Shown: piece after piece, positions 34,864-43,190 of the stretch | Layout of the letters: each line of letters opens with the position of its first letter | Position numbering within the stretch: position 1 is the first letter of the stretch | Assembly: GCA_015654595.1 (NCBI GenBank) | Contig: JAATGQ010000241.1 | Location: forward strand, 1-47,247 | Length of the DNA: 47,247 nucleotides | Source of the DNA: Chitinophagales bacterium | GTDB lineage: Bacteria > Bacteroidota > Bacteroidia > Chitinophagales > Chitinophagaceae | Direction: 5' to 3' | Made by a program: the position numbers and the translations under genes | The notes under the pieces: generated by a model | The model's database searches: none | What the model was told of the DNA's origin: nothing | What the model saw: the letters and a program-made list of their open reading frames with translations, nothing else

Positions 34864-36477
34864 ATGAAATACGCAAAATATTCCCTTTTCATACTTACGC
34901 TGCTGGCAGCGTCCTGTACCAAAAAGCTGGATCAGAAGCCACAGACGGGTACGACGGCGGCGCAACTTTATACTTCCGTAGCGGGTTACAAGTCCTCGCT
35001 CGCCAAGGTCTATGCCGCCTTTGCGCTGACAGGTAATAATGGTGGTACCGGCGATCCCGATCTTTCTACGCAGGTCATCGCCGATGAAGGCAACTCCGAT
35101 TTTCTGCGGCTTTATTTCAACATGCAGGAACTTTCAACCGATGAAGCGGCCTGGTCGTGGGAAGGTGATGCAGGTATCCAGGGCCTCCATGAGATGTCCT
35201 GGGGATCGACCAACTCCATTATAAATGGGTTGTACTATCGTTCCTGGTTCCAGATCGTCCTGGCCAACGATTTTATCAGCCAGTGTTCCGATGCCAACCT
35301 GGCCAGCCGTAACCTGACTGGCGCCAGCGCAGATTCGATAAGGATCTTCAAGGCAGAAGCTCGCTTCCTGCGTGCTTATCAATACTGGGTACTGATGGAT
35401 CTCTTTGGCGACCCGCCTTTTGTAACGGATGCCCAGGTTGTAGGGGCTTATATCCCCAAGCAAATCAAACGGGCCGACCTGTTTAACTACATTGAATCCG
35501 ATCTGAAGGGCGCAGACAGTACGCTGATGGCCCCCAAGACCAACGAATACGGCCGGGCTGATCAGGCCGCCGAATGGGCGCTGCTGGCCAGGATGTACAT
35601 GAACGCCAGCGTATACACCGGCGTCGACCGTTCTACCGACGTGATCACTTATTGCAATAAGATCATCGCTGCCGGTTATGGTCTTCATACCTACTATCCC
35701 GACCTTACCTGCGCGGATAATAATATCAATACGGATGAAAATATCTTCACCATCAACTACGATGGGCTGCATACGCAGAACTACGGCGGTACGACTTACC
35801 TGATGCACGGCCCTGCGGGCGTTCCTTCTACGGTTTCGGGCAGCAACGGTTCCTGGGGTGGTTTGCGCATGACGCAGGACTTTATTACAAAGTTTGCTGA
35901 CTACAGCGGAAATACCGATCATCGTGCGCAGTTCTGGACCTCCGGTCAGACGCTGGATATGACGGGCCTGTATACGTCAACCAATGGGTATTCTACTTTC
36001 AAATTTCACAACCTGACCCATACGGGCGCTGCAGCTCCCGATGCGGATGCCGCGGGTAATTATTCCGATATCGACTTCCCGCTTTTCCGTTTTGGCGAAG
36101 TCTATCTGAACTATGCTGAAGCCGTCCTGCGCGGTGGCTCGGGCGGAGACCTGGCTACAGCGCTTAGTTATATCAATAAGCTTCGTGATCGCGCTTATAC
36201 CGATGCCAGCGGCAATATCAATACCGCCGGCAGGATTGCATCCGGCGATCTGACCCTCAATTTTATCCTCGACGAACGCGCCCGCGAGATGTATTATGAG
36301 GCGATCCGCCGTACCGACCTGATTCGTTTTGGCAAGTTCACCACGGCTGACTATCTCTGGGCTTGGAAGGGCGGTGTAGTGGGAGGAACAAGCGTTTCGA
36401 GCAACTATAACCTGTTCCCAATTCCCAGCACCGATATCTCGGCTAACCAGAACCTTACGCAGAATCCCGGTTATTAA
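34864..36477 (+). CDS. SusD/RagB family surface glycan-binding lipoprotein
   Basis: The 537-residue lipoprotein has a signal peptide and lipobox LLAASC with the lipidated cysteine at C18. The helical TPR-like scaffold of SusD proteins is visible (RFLRAYQYWVLMDLFGDPPFVTD, ALLARMYMNASVYTG), as is the C-terminal SusD module (FPLFRFGEVYLNYAEAVLRGG, FILDERAREMYYEAIRRTDLIRFGKF, LFPIPSTDISANQNLTQNPGY). It sits on the outer face of the outer membrane, binds the glycan and lids the SusC channel. The 25-base gap from SusC indicates co-transcription. A terminator-like hairpin follows, so the GH2-GH53 gene may be partly uncoupled. Confidence 0.97.
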   Translation: MKYAKYSLFILTLLAASCTKKLDQKPQTGTTAAQLYTSVAGYKSSLAKVYAAFALTGNNGGTGDPDLSTQVIADEGNSDFLRLYFNMQELSTDEAAWSWEGDAGIQGLHEMSWGSTNSIINGLYYRSWFQIVLANDFISQCSDANLASRNLTGASADSIRIFKAEARFLRAYQYWVLMDLFGDPPFVTDAQVVGAYIPKQIKRADLFNYIESDLKGADSTLMAPKTNEYGRADQAAEWALLARMYMNASVYTGVDRSTDVITYCNKIIAAGYGLHTYYPDLTCADNNINTDENIFTINYDGLHTQNYGGTTYLMHGPAGVPSTVSGSNGSWGGLRMTQDFITKFADYSGNTDHRAQFWTSGQTLDMTGLYTSTNGYSTFKFHNLTHTGAAAPDADAAGNYSDIDFPLFRFGEVYLNYAEAVLRGGSGGDLATALSYINKLRDRAYTDASGNINTAGRIASGDLTLNFILDERAREMYYEAIRRTDLIRFGKFTTADYLWAWKGGVVGGTSVSSNYNLFPIPSTDISANQNLTQNPGY

Positions 36478-36499
36478 CCGGTCACTTTATGGCGTCCAA

Positions 36500-36556
36500 C
36501 CCGGAGGCGTTGCTTGTCAGCACGCTCCAACCCTCCGGGTGATGGGCGCTTTTATT
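36500..36556 (+). terminator. Hairpin after susD-like gene (terminator or attenuator)
   Basis: CCCGGAGG (36500-36507) pairs with CCTCCGGG (36532-36539) over 8 bases with a long 24-base loop, and the downstream side continues to a T-rich run (36550-36557). Because the GH2-GH53 gene begins 25 bases later, this may reduce rather than stop transcription into it. Confidence 0.55.
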
Positions 36557-36581
36557 ATTCTCCGCTTTAAAATCGATTGGT

Positions 36582-39500
36582 TTGAAAACGCTATCCCTGT
36601 TACTGTTGTTCGTCCCGATAATGCTATCCGCGCAGCGTCGGGCTCAACCCATCTTGTCTGCAAGACAGACCTCTTCCCGCGCTGATGCCGGCTTGCCGGA
36701 TGTGCCTCGCCAGCATCTGAATTTCGATGCCGGCTGGAAATTCCATTTTGGTAACGCTGCTGATCCCGCGCTTGATTTTAACTATGCTAATAGTTCCGCA
36801 TTTGTCAAATCCGGTAAAGGCGACAATACGGCCATCGCTCCGGACTTCGACGACCACAACTGGCGCAGTCTTTCGCTGCCTCATGACTGGGTCGTCGAAC
36901 TGCCATTTGTGAACTCACCCGACTCTACTGTCATGGGACACGGTTACAAGCCTGTTGGCGGGCACTATCCTGCTACCAGCATCGGCTGGTACCGCAAACA
37001 TTTTACGGTATTGCCGTCAGACTCCGGCCGCCGCTGTGTGATCCACTTCGATGGTGTTTATCGCGATAGCAAAGTCTGGATCAACGGCTTTTATCTGGCC
37101 GGGAACCTCAGCGGATATAGCGGGTTCTCCTGCGATATCACCGACTATCTGCGCTATGGACACGAGAATGTCGTCGTTGTCCGCGTAGACGCTTCGCAAT
37201 ACGAAGGCTGGTATTATGAGGGTGCGGGTATTTACCGTCATGTATGGCTCGACGAATACGCTCCGGTTCATATCGCAGAGAATGGATTGTTTTTCTATAC
37301 CGTCTCTGCTTCCTCCGCAGCTGCCGCCGTTGCCATAGAAACGACCATCGTCAACGAAAGTGATAAGGCGGCAACAACTAAAGCCGCAGCCTGGCTTACC
37401 GATCGGGATGGCCGCGTGGTGGGCCGCGCTGCCGCACAGCCAGTGGCATTGGCGCCGCATGCACAATCGACGATTTGCCAGACGGTCGTCGTCGCTCATC
37501 CTCGCCTCTGGTCGCCGGATGAACCTTATCTCTATCGTGCTGAGGTAAAGCTTGAAGCGACTGGAGCGAATGCCATCGCCGAGACTGCGCAGCGTGCCCC
37601 GGTCTTGTCGACGCTGGATGCCCAACAGCTCCGCGTGGGTATCCGCACCATCCGGATCGACTCTTCCGGTCTTTATCTCAACGGCCATTACACCAAAATA
37701 AAAGGAACTAACAACCACCAGGATCATGCCGGCGTAGGCGCTGCCATGCCCGACTATCTTCATTATTACAGGGCACGGCTGCTAAAGGAGATGGGATGTA
37801 ACGCCGTTCGCACAAGCCATAACCCGCCAACGCCGGAATGGCTCGACGCCTGTGACAGCCTTGGGCTCCTCGTTCTTGACGAGAATCGTCTGCTCAACAG
37901 CAGCCCAGAGTTTTCAGAGCAGTTCCATCGTCAGATCCTTCGCGACAGAAGCCGGGCATCCGTATTTCTGTGGAGCATCGGCAATGAAGAAGGCTATGTA
38001 CAAACAAAATCCGTTGGCAGGAACATCGCTTCTACGCTCATCAGCCGACAGCGTCAGTGGGATCCTACCCGGGTCTGCACCTATGCCGCGGATCTGCCAA
38101 ATGTTTATCAGGGTGTTAACACCGTCATACCCGTTCGCGGTTTTAATTACCGCGTCTTTGCGGTAGAGGCCTATCATAAAGAGCATCCCGGGCAGCCGAT
38201 CCTGGGTACAGAAATGGGCAGCACCGTTACCACCCGCGGCATCTATGCCGTCGACAGCGTAAATGGCTATCTTCCCGACGAAGACGTCACCGCTCCCTGG
38301 TGGGCCAATACTGCCGAACAATGGTGGCCTCTTTGCGCGGATCGCAGCTGGTGGATGGGCGGATTTATCTGGACCGGCTTCGACTATCGAGGAGAACCCA
38401 CGCCCTTCCAATGGCCCACTATCAACTCGCATTTTGGCGTGATGGATGTCTGCGGCTTCCCCAAAAATCTCTACTACTATTATAAATCCTGTTGGACCGA
38501 CGAGGACGTTCTTCATATTTCCCCGCACTGGAACTGGAAGGGGAGAGAAGGGCAGATCATCCCCGTTTGGGTTAATACCAATGCGGAGGAGGTCGAGCTT
38601 TTCCTCAATGGGAAAAGCCTGGGCAAAAAGCAAATGCCGCGTAACCTTCATCTCGAATGGAATGTGGCTTATGAGCCCGGAACCTTGCAGGCCGTCGCCT
38701 GGAAAAAAGGACGAAAGCTCACCGCAGCCGTCGAGACGACCGGCGCTGCAGAAGCAGTAGAAGTGGTGCCTTACAAAACGACTATGCTGGCCGATGGCAC
38801 TGAAGTGACCGTCGTCAATATTGCCGTCGTCGACAAACAAGGCCGGCAGATCCCCGATGATAATCGCCTTATCACCTTTCACGCTGGTGGAGACCTGCAT
38901 ATCATCGGCGTAGGCAACGGCGATCCGAGTAGTCACGAGGCGGATAAGCCAGGGTTTTCTGCTGACGCTTCAACCGGTGACGATAGCCGCGGCACAGCCG
39001 GGGGCGAAAAGACTGGCACAGCCGGCGGCGAAAAGACTGGCGCTGCGGGTTACGGTGACAATAGCGGCGGCGACAGCGTCGCTCAGCGGCATCTTTTTAA
39101 CGGGCATTGTCAGGTTATTCTCCGGTCCGGCCGGCATGCCGGCTTTTATCACTTTGAGGCAAGCAGCGAAGGCATCCATTCCGGTTCCACCGATATAACG
39201 CTGATCAACCGTAGTGAGCCGCATTCGGTGCTCGGCTGGAACCCTGCCGGGGCTGCTGCGTCGGTTCGCGGTCCGGTGGTCGGGGGAAGGAATCCCGCGG
39301 CAGCATCCGGGCGTCAGGCTGCGGCCGCAGCTGGTCCTAAAGGTACTGCCGCGTTGTACACACACCGTCCCGTCACAAAAATGCTGGGTGCGGATATCTC
39401 CTTCCTGCCGGAGCTGGAAGACAAGGGGATCAAATTCTCCGACGACAAAGGGCAGCGCGACGCTATCGCTATTTTGAAAGATCATGGCTTCAACTATATC

Positions 39501-40286
39501 CGGCTTCGTATCTTCAACGATCCATCTACCGACAGCGGTTATTCCCCAGGGAAGGGGTTCTGCGATCTGGCGCATACCTTGCAGATGGCTAAACGTGTAA
39601 AAGCTGCGGGTCTTCGCCTGCTGCTGGACTTCCACTACAGCGATTACTGGGCAGATCCGGGTAAGCAATTCAAACCCGCCGCATGGCGTGGTCAGGACTT
39701 TCCAACACTGACGCAGTCTGTCTATGACTGGACACGTAAAGTAATGGAAGCGTTGAAGGCGCAGGGAACGCTGCCCGATATGGTACAGGTCGGCAATGAG
39801 ATCAACCACGGTATGATCTGGCCCGAAGGCAGTATTCGTAATCCCGATAATCTTGCGGCTTTGATCTATGCCGGGATCCGTGGCGTCAAGGTCGTGGACG
39901 CGGGCTGCCCGATCATGTTGCATATCGCGCTGGGCGGGCAGAATGACGAGTCGCATTTCTTCCTCGACAATATGCTGCAGCGGCAGGTCCCCTTTGATGT
40001 GATCGGTCTTTCTTACTATCCCCGCTGGCATGGCAGCTTGTCCGATCTCAAATATAATGTCGATGATCTCGCCCGCCAGTATGATAAAGACGTGATCGTG
40101 GTGGAATATACCGAGCGGAAGCAGGAGGTTAATAATATCGCTTTCGCCGTTCCTAATGGTCATGCAAAGGGTACTTGTATCTGGGAGCCGCTGAATACCT
40201 GGGAGCATATCTTTGAAAAGGACGGGAAGGCAAATTCGATGCTTTATCTCTACGATGAGCTGAACAAAGAATTTATTGCACACTAA
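36582..40286 (+). CDS. GH2 beta-galactosidase / GH53 endo-beta-1,4-galactanase fusion
   Basis: This 1234-residue exported enzyme starts with TTG, since only that start gives the signal peptide MKTLSLLLLFVPIMLSAQ. Residues 45-250 are the GH2 sugar-binding domain (LNFDAGWKFHFG, LPHDWVVELPF). Then come the Ig domain and the TIM barrel, with acid/base E469 (WSIGNEE) and nucleophile E544 (ILGTEMG). Residues 640-800 fit DUF4982 and a GH2 C-terminal Ig domain. A Gly/Ala-rich repeat linker follows (about 800-840), then a short beta part. Residues 934-1230 are a complete GH53 domain: KMLGADISFLPELEDKG, acid/base E1073 (VGNEINHG), nucleophile E1175 (VVEYTE). GH53 cuts internal beta-1,4-galactosyl bonds and GH2 removes terminal galactose. 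Its place after SusC/SusD defines a galactan PUL. Joining both activities in one chain is unusual. Confidence 0.92.
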   Translation: MKTLSLLLLFVPIMLSAQRRAQPILSARQTSSRADAGLPDVPRQHLNFDAGWKFHFGNAADPALDFNYANSSAFVKSGKGDNTAIAPDFDDHNWRSLSLPHDWVVELPFVNSPDSTVMGHGYKPVGGHYPATSIGWYRKHFTVLPSDSGRRCVIHFDGVYRDSKVWINGFYLAGNLSGYSGFSCDITDYLRYGHENVVVVRVDASQYEGWYYEGAGIYRHVWLDEYAPVHIAENGLFFYTVSASSAAAAVAIETTIVNESDKAATTKAAAWLTDRDGRVVGRAAAQPVALAPHAQSTICQTVVVAHPRLWSPDEPYLYRAEVKLEATGANAIAETAQRAPVLSTLDAQQLRVGIRTIRIDSSGLYLNGHYTKIKGTNNHQDHAGVGAAMPDYLHYYRARLLKEMGCNAVRTSHNPPTPEWLDACDSLGLLVLDENRLLNSSPEFSEQFHRQILRDRSRASVFLWSIGNEEGYVQTKSVGRNIASTLISRQRQWDPTRVCTYAADLPNVYQGVNTVIPVRGFNYRVFAVEAYHKEHPGQPILGTEMGSTVTTRGIYAVDSVNGYLPDEDVTAPWWANTAEQWWPLCADRSWWMGGFIWTGFDYRGEPTPFQWPTINSHFGVMDVCGFPKNLYYYYKSCWTDEDVLHISPHWNWKGREGQIIPVWVNTNAEEVELFLNGKSLGKKQMPRNLHLEWNVAYEPGTLQAVAWKKGRKLTAAVETTGAAEAVEVVPYKTTMLADGTEVTVVNIAVVDKQGRQIPDDNRLITFHAGGDLHIIGVGNGDPSSHEADKPGFSADASTGDDSRGTAGGEKTGTAGGEKTGAAGYGDNSGGDSVAQRHLFNGHCQVILRSGRHAGFYHFEASSEGIHSGSTDITLINRSEPHSVLGWNPAGAAASVRGPVVGGRNPAAASGRQAAAAAGPKGTAALYTHRPVTKMLGADISFLPELEDKGIKFSDDKGQRDAIAILKDHGFNYIRLRIFNDPSTDSGYSPGKGFCDLAHTLQMAKRVKAAGLRLLLDFHYSDYWADPGKQFKPAAWRGQDFPTLTQSVYDWTRKVMEALKAQGTLPDMVQVGNEINHGMIWPEGSIRNPDNLAALIYAGIRGVKVVDAGCPIMLHIALGGQNDESHFFLDNMLQRQVPFDVIGLSYYPRWHGSLSDLKYNVDDLARQYDKDVIVVEYTERKQEVNNIAFAVPNGHAKGTCIWEPLNTWEHIFEKDGKANSMLYLYDELNKEFIAH
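38991..39038 (+). repeat. 24-base in-frame tandem repeat in the GH2-GH53 linker
   Basis: Two 24-base units (38991-39014 and 39015-39038) differ at one base and encode GTAGGEKT twice. A decayed third copy (GAAGYGDN) follows. The segment links the GH2 C-terminal Ig region to the downstream part. Confidence 0.85.
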
Positions 40287-40314
40287 AATCTGTCTGCAGA
40301 TCCCCCATAACCAA

Positions 40315-40345
40315 GCCGGAGGCTTAGCCTCCGGCAATTTTTTTT
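40315..40345 (+). terminator. Rho-independent terminator of the galactan locus
   Basis: GCCGGAGGC (40315-40323) and GCCTCCGGC (40327-40335) form a perfect 9-base stem with a 3-base TTA loop, followed by AA and eight T. It ends the SusC-SusD-GH2/GH53 unit. Confidence 0.93.
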
Positions 40346-40405
40346 ATCACACGGGCGCCGGATGACGCAATGCGCATCACTCCGGTGCCCAATGGCTCAG
40401 ACTTC

Positions 40406-42778
40406 TTACTCCGCCCGTAAGCTCTTCACTGGATTTACCCGCGCTGCTTTCAGCGCCTGCATACAAACGGTCGCAAGCGCAATCGTTGCCGCCAAAAGGC
40501 CTGCGCCAGCGAAGATCCACCAGGGCATTGCCGTCCGGTACGCAAATCCTTTCAGCCAGCTGTTCATCGCCCAATAGCCAAGCGGAGCTGCGATCAGAAA
40601 CGCCACACCGACAAGCGCGAGAAAATCCACCGACAACAGTTTGAACAAAGACGATACGCTTGCGCCCAGCACTTTCCGGATACCGATCTCGCGTGTCCGC
40701 TGTTCAGCCGTAAACATTGATAAGCCCAGCAGGCCCAGACAGGAGATGAAGATCGCCAACGCCGCAAAAGCGACCGACAGACTTCCCGTCATCCTTTCGC
40801 TGACATAAAGCCGGGCGTATTCCTGGTCAGAGAATTTATAGCTAAAAGGATAGGCGGGAGCCAACTGTTTATAAAGCTTTTCCAGACCCGCAAGCGCCTG
40901 AGCCGTTTTGCCTGCTTCCGTCCGCACAACGATCGTCATGAAGTCATTGCCCCTTCCTTGCTGTAGCGCCAGCGGCATTATCGCATTGTGGAGCGAGCCA
41001 AAATGAAAATCTTTTACTACTCCGACGATATGCGCCTGATGCCGGCCCATGGTCATCGTTTTGCCTATCGCATTGTCGGCATAGCCCATCAGCTTTGCCG
41101 CGGTTTCGTTGATGAGAATGCCTGAGGAATCCGTCGGAAAGGCAGGTGAAAAGTCTCTTCCTTCGACCATCTGAAGTTTCATCGTCCGGACATAATCGGG
41201 ACCTATGGCTTCGAAGATGAATCGGTCTGTCTCGTTGGGATTCTTTCCTGGCCAGGAAAAAGACAGGGTACCGTTGTTCATGTTCGTGGGATTATCGGAC
41301 AACATGCTCAAATCCGTGATGCCCGGCAGACTGCCGGCTTCCGTTCTGAAAACGTCGAGCTTTTTCCCTAGATCGCCTTCTACGGGTATATACAACAGGT
41401 TTTCGCGGTCGTAACCAAGCCGCGCATTTTGCATATACTGTACCTGTCTCGAGATCATCATGGTAGAAAGGATAAGCACGATCGAGAGCACAAACTGGAA
41501 AACAACCAGCCCTCGTCTGAGCCAGATCCCGCCGCCGGCCTTCGATGCCGTACCGGATTTCAACACGCGGATCGGAGAAAAGGAAGAAAGGAAAAAGGCG
41601 GGATAGCTTCCCGAAAAGATTCCAGCAAACAACGTGATACCTAAAAGACTACCCCAAAATCCAATATTTCCAAGGGGTAAGACAATTTGTTTTCCTGTAA
41701 GCTGGTTGAACGCCGGCAATAAAGTATAGACGAGCATCAATGCTATCGATACGGATAGCAGGGACATTAAGATCGCCTCCCCTATAAACTGCCGGATCAG
41801 CAAGCCCCTGAGTGCCCCCATCACTTTTCTGACACCGATCTCTTTTGCCCTGCTTACCGACCTTGCCGTTGTCAGGTTCATAAAATTGATACAGGCGATC
41901 AGCAGAATAAAAAGCGCTACTATGCTGAACAGCCTCACATAGGAGATTCGCCCGTCAACCGGGACGCCGTTGTTGAACTCTGAGCGTAAATAATAGTCCG
42001 AAAAGCGTTGTAAGTGCAGTTCGGTATGCATCTCCTTCCGTTCCGTCTCAAATTTATCCAACACATGCGTCAGCTTTTTTTCAACCAGCGCTGGATCCGC
42101 GTCGGAACGAAGCAGGATCACCGTTCGGGGGTCTGTGCTTACCCAGTCTTTTGCCCAATCGTTGAATTCCAGATAGGCCGTCCAGCTCATGATAAAATTA
42201 ACCGGACTCGATACCCTGCTGCTCATGTCTTCATATACGGCAGATACGGTAAAATTTTTATGATTCTCGTAGCTGATTGTTTTGCCGATAGCGGCGGAAG
42301 GGCTGCCAAAAAACTCAACCGCCATTTTTCGGGAGATGGCCAGGCTGTTGGGGGTGTTTAGCGCGCTGACCGCGCTGCCTTCCAGTAAAGGGTGGCTGAA
42401 CATGGTAAAGAAATCGGCCGAGGCGCCATAGCCGTCTTCTTTTAGCGTTTTGTCCGGTATCATGAAAGTATGGGTCTCTGGCCAGGACAGCGGCGTCGAA
42501 CTTTCCACTTCGGGGATCTCCTTCTTCAGTTCCTCCGCCAGAGGCCCTTGTGTCCAATACCAGCTCTGGACCTTGCCGCCCATAAAGTTGCGCTCATAAA
42601 CATAAAACAACCTGTCCTTTTTCTGATGAAAGGCGTCTACGCCACGCTCATCCTGGACCCATAACAGGATCAGCAGACTACAGGCCAGCCCCAGGGCAAG
42701 CCCTATCAAATTGATGCTGGAGAAACCTTTGTGTTTCCAAAGGTTCCGAAAGGCGACGGTGAAGTAGTTTTTAAGCAT
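40406..42778 (-). CDS. FtsX/MacB-type ABC transporter permease
   Basis: The 790-residue protein is of the large Bacteroidota permease type with two copies of the MacB periplasmic core plus FtsX module. The start MLKNYFTVAFRNLWKHKGFSSINLIGLALG at 42778 is the family's standard N-terminus; an upstream ATG (42829) would add 17 unsupported residues. About eight transmembrane helices are arranged 1+3+1+3: one near residues 22-42, three near 270-410, one near 425-445, and three at the C-terminal end. Conserved post-helix motifs occur twice: SVSRAKEIGVRKVMGA and AEQRTREIGIRKVLGAS. Partners are an ATPase encoded elsewhere. These permeases transmit ATP hydrolysis to the periplasm for efflux, lipoprotein movement or signalling. 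No ATPase gene is adjacent, so the system is incomplete in this window. Confidence 0.9.
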   Translation of the reverse strand: MLKNYFTVAFRNLWKHKGFSSINLIGLALGLACSLLILLWVQDERGVDAFHQKKDRLFYVYERNFMGGKVQSWYWTQGPLAEELKKEIPEVESSTPLSWPETHTFMIPDKTLKEDGYGASADFFTMFSHPLLEGSAVSALNTPNSLAISRKMAVEFFGSPSAAIGKTISYENHKNFTVSAVYEDMSSRVSSPVNFIMSWTAYLEFNDWAKDWVSTDPRTVILLRSDADPALVEKKLTHVLDKFETERKEMHTELHLQRFSDYYLRSEFNNGVPVDGRISYVRLFSIVALFILLIACINFMNLTTARSVSRAKEIGVRKVMGALRGLLIRQFIGEAILMSLLSVSIALMLVYTLLPAFNQLTGKQIVLPLGNIGFWGSLLGITLFAGIFSGSYPAFFLSSFSPIRVLKSGTASKAGGGIWLRRGLVVFQFVLSIVLILSTMMISRQVQYMQNARLGYDRENLLYIPVEGDLGKKLDVFRTEAGSLPGITDLSMLSDNPTNMNNGTLSFSWPGKNPNETDRFIFEAIGPDYVRTMKLQMVEGRDFSPAFPTDSSGILINETAAKLMGYADNAIGKTMTMGRHQAHIVGVVKDFHFGSLHNAIMPLALQQGRGNDFMTIVVRTEAGKTAQALAGLEKLYKQLAPAYPFSYKFSDQEYARLYVSERMTGSLSVAFAALAIFISCLGLLGLSMFTAEQRTREIGIRKVLGASVSSLFKLLSVDFLALVGVAFLIAAPLGYWAMNSWLKGFAYRTAMPWWIFAGAGLLAATIALATVCMQALKAARVNPVKSLRAE

Positions 42779-43190
42779 ACTTTTTCTGAACGAAAAAGAA
42801 TGCCGGGTTTTCAGCGCACTGATTATCAAGTTGATAAGATGAAGCCCCGCATGGGCATTGTCCGCTTTCGATACGTCCGGCGTCCGCCCCCGGCCAGACT
42901 GCTGCCGTTCCGTTGGCCGTTACTCTCTCAGATGCCGTTGTGAGAACGGCGCAAGCGCTGTCAAATGAAATCAACGGGTTGTTGGCAGATATGTAAAAGA
43001 ATATATAGAAGTGTTTTTTGATAAAAAAGTGTGACTACTACCCGTAACAAACTTTCTTTTTGATCGACAAATCCTGCGATAGCTTTGCCGACGGATTTAC
43101 GCCGTTTACCGTGTTTATCCTTCCGTTTGCAGTATTGCGCTGTATCGACCAAGCTGATCAATTTACATTTGCTTTCTAAATTCTGTTTTT
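42779..43190. other. Divergent intergenic region, 412 bases
   Basis: It lies between the permease (minus) and the beta-barrel gene (plus). I see no convincing small gene, tRNA or stable long hairpin. Its right end holds a perfect TAnnTTTG box for the beta-barrel gene. A permease promoter was not recognised. Confidence 0.6.
43164..43171 (+). promoter_or_regulatory. -7 box of the beta-barrel protein gene
   Basis: TACATTTG fits TAnnTTTG exactly and would start transcription near 43176, about 15 bases before the GTG start. No -33 TTG is found at the preferred 19-21 base distance; the nearest TTG (43135-43137) is 26 bases away. Confidence 0.5.

Noticed and set aside
38970..40337. Long open frame on the minus strand opposite the GH53 part
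   Set aside because: The plus strand encodes a convincing GH53 domain with both catalytic residues; the antisense product shows no domain.
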